A stretch of DNA of 5,945 nt from Bacillota bacterium (GTDB lineage: Bacteria > Vulcanimicrobiota > JAMDEM01), in assembly GCA_023486985.1 (NCBI GenBank), contig JAMDEM010000122.1:1-5945 (forward strand), written 5' to 3'. The notes beneath the pieces were generated by a model that saw only the letters and a program-made list of their open reading frames with translations, was not told the origin of the DNA and ran no database searches. Below, one piece after another: positions 5,707 through 5,945 of this stretch (its first letter is position 1; each line of letters opens with the position of its first letter). Both the position numbers and the translations under genes were made by a program.

Positions 5707-5792
5707 GTAGTAGTGGCAAAGCTTGCTTTGCCTTTTTTATGGAGGGCAAGCTCTCCTACTACCTCATTTTGCAGACCAAGGTCTGCCACTAC
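5707..5792. repeat. Composite REP-like element of three hairpins
   Basis: GTAGTAG (5707-5713) pairs with CTACTAC (5756-5762), and GTAGTGGC (5710-5717) pairs with GCCACTAC (5785-5792). Inside are three stems: GGCAAAG/CTTTGCC (5715-5732), followed by TTTTTT; GGAGGGC/GCTCTCC with one G-T pair (about 5741-5756); and GCAGACC/GGTCTGC (5771-5786). GTAGTGGCA-type palindromes are a familiar intergenic repeat style. The first stem plus T6 could also act as a plus-strand terminator. Confidence 0.6.
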
Positions 5793-5896
5793 CTTTTTGA
5801 CTTGCACAATTTGTGGCAGTGTGTTTCCCCAAAAAAGCAAAGCAAATTTAATTTTTTGCTTCATCCTTGAAATCAGGGTTTTGCGGAACCTTCTGT

Positions 5897-5920
5897 GCTG
5901 CGCTTCTCGCAATGACATTT
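5897..5920. repeat. Half copy of the GTCATTGCGA/TCGCAATGAC element
   Basis: TCGCAATGAC at 5907-5916, in the context GCTTCTCGCAATGACATTTT, parallels GCCCCTCGCAATGACATCTT at the right end of the 984-1075 element. No matching left end GTCATTGCGA is found in this part of the window, so it is either a truncated copy or one arm of a larger diverged element. Confidence 0.5.
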
Positions 5921-5945
5921 TTTCACTGCGCAGCCCTTCCTATTC

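Larger units (their letters stand above)
5613..5945. other. Gene-free stretch made of palindromic repeats
   Basis: No frame here has a ribosome-binding site or protein-like composition. Hairpins include GGTGGCA-CTTA-TGCCACC (5640-5657), the composite element at 5707-5792, a degenerate TGCACAA/TTGTGGCA pair (about 5803-5819), AAGCAAA...TTTGCTT near 5837-5862, and a half GTCATTGCGA element near the end. It separates gene B's promoter from whatever lies to the right. Confidence 0.6.

Noticed and set aside
5607..5918. Frames on both strands in the right-hand repeat region
   Set aside because: They run through hairpins and the half TCGCAATGAC element, with no ribosome-binding site and no protein-like pattern.

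Overview
The window is AT-rich bacterial DNA with strong Shine-Dalgarno sites. It carries a dense scatter of short palindromic intergenic repeats of the kind common in Nitrospirae, Deltaproteobacteria-like and candidate-phylum genomes; one family begins GTCATTGCGA and ends TCGCAATGAC. The species cannot be named from the sequence. A Gram-negative, environmental or metagenome-derived bacterium is my inference. No tRNA, rRNA, CRISPR array, transposase or integrase was seen.

Left half, plus strand: (i) a family-2 glycosyltransferase of the dolichyl-phosphate-mannose-synthase type (188-837), broken by an internal deletion plus frame change that removes the nucleotide-sugar-binding segment; (ii) a 276-bp gap packed with palindromes; (iii) a class I SAM-dependent methyltransferase with a hydrophobic N-terminus (1114-1806); (iv) a 482-residue GHKL/HSP90-like (Bergerat-fold) ATPase with all nucleotide-binding motifs, a Lys-rich linker and a separate C-terminal domain (1870-3318). 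A perfect 17-bp hairpin (3372-3408) then separates this strand from the convergent right half.

Right half, minus strand, in transcription order: gene B (5506-5099, 135 aa), gene C (4954-4235, 239 aa) and gene A (4086-3514, 190 aa). None has a function I recognise with certainty. A and B are small proteins with no signal peptide, each with a polar N-terminus and one glycine/alanine-rich hydrophobic stretch. C is a beta-rich protein resembling uncharacterised, normally exported bacterial proteins, but it lacks a signal peptide.

The most notable signal is that A and B have almost the same leader. From the start codon back 109 bp the two regions align without a gap (95/109 identical, including a 36-nt invariant block), although the proteins differ. 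The shared leader holds a -10 box (TATAAT or TATACT), a weak -35, a run of six G and a 7-7-7 inverted repeat (ATGTTAA...TTAACAT). This suggests a small regulon in which unrelated or highly diverged hydrophobic proteins are expressed together through copies of one control cassette. The right end (5613-5945) has no gene and consists of REP-like hairpins and a half copy of the GTCATTGCGA element.
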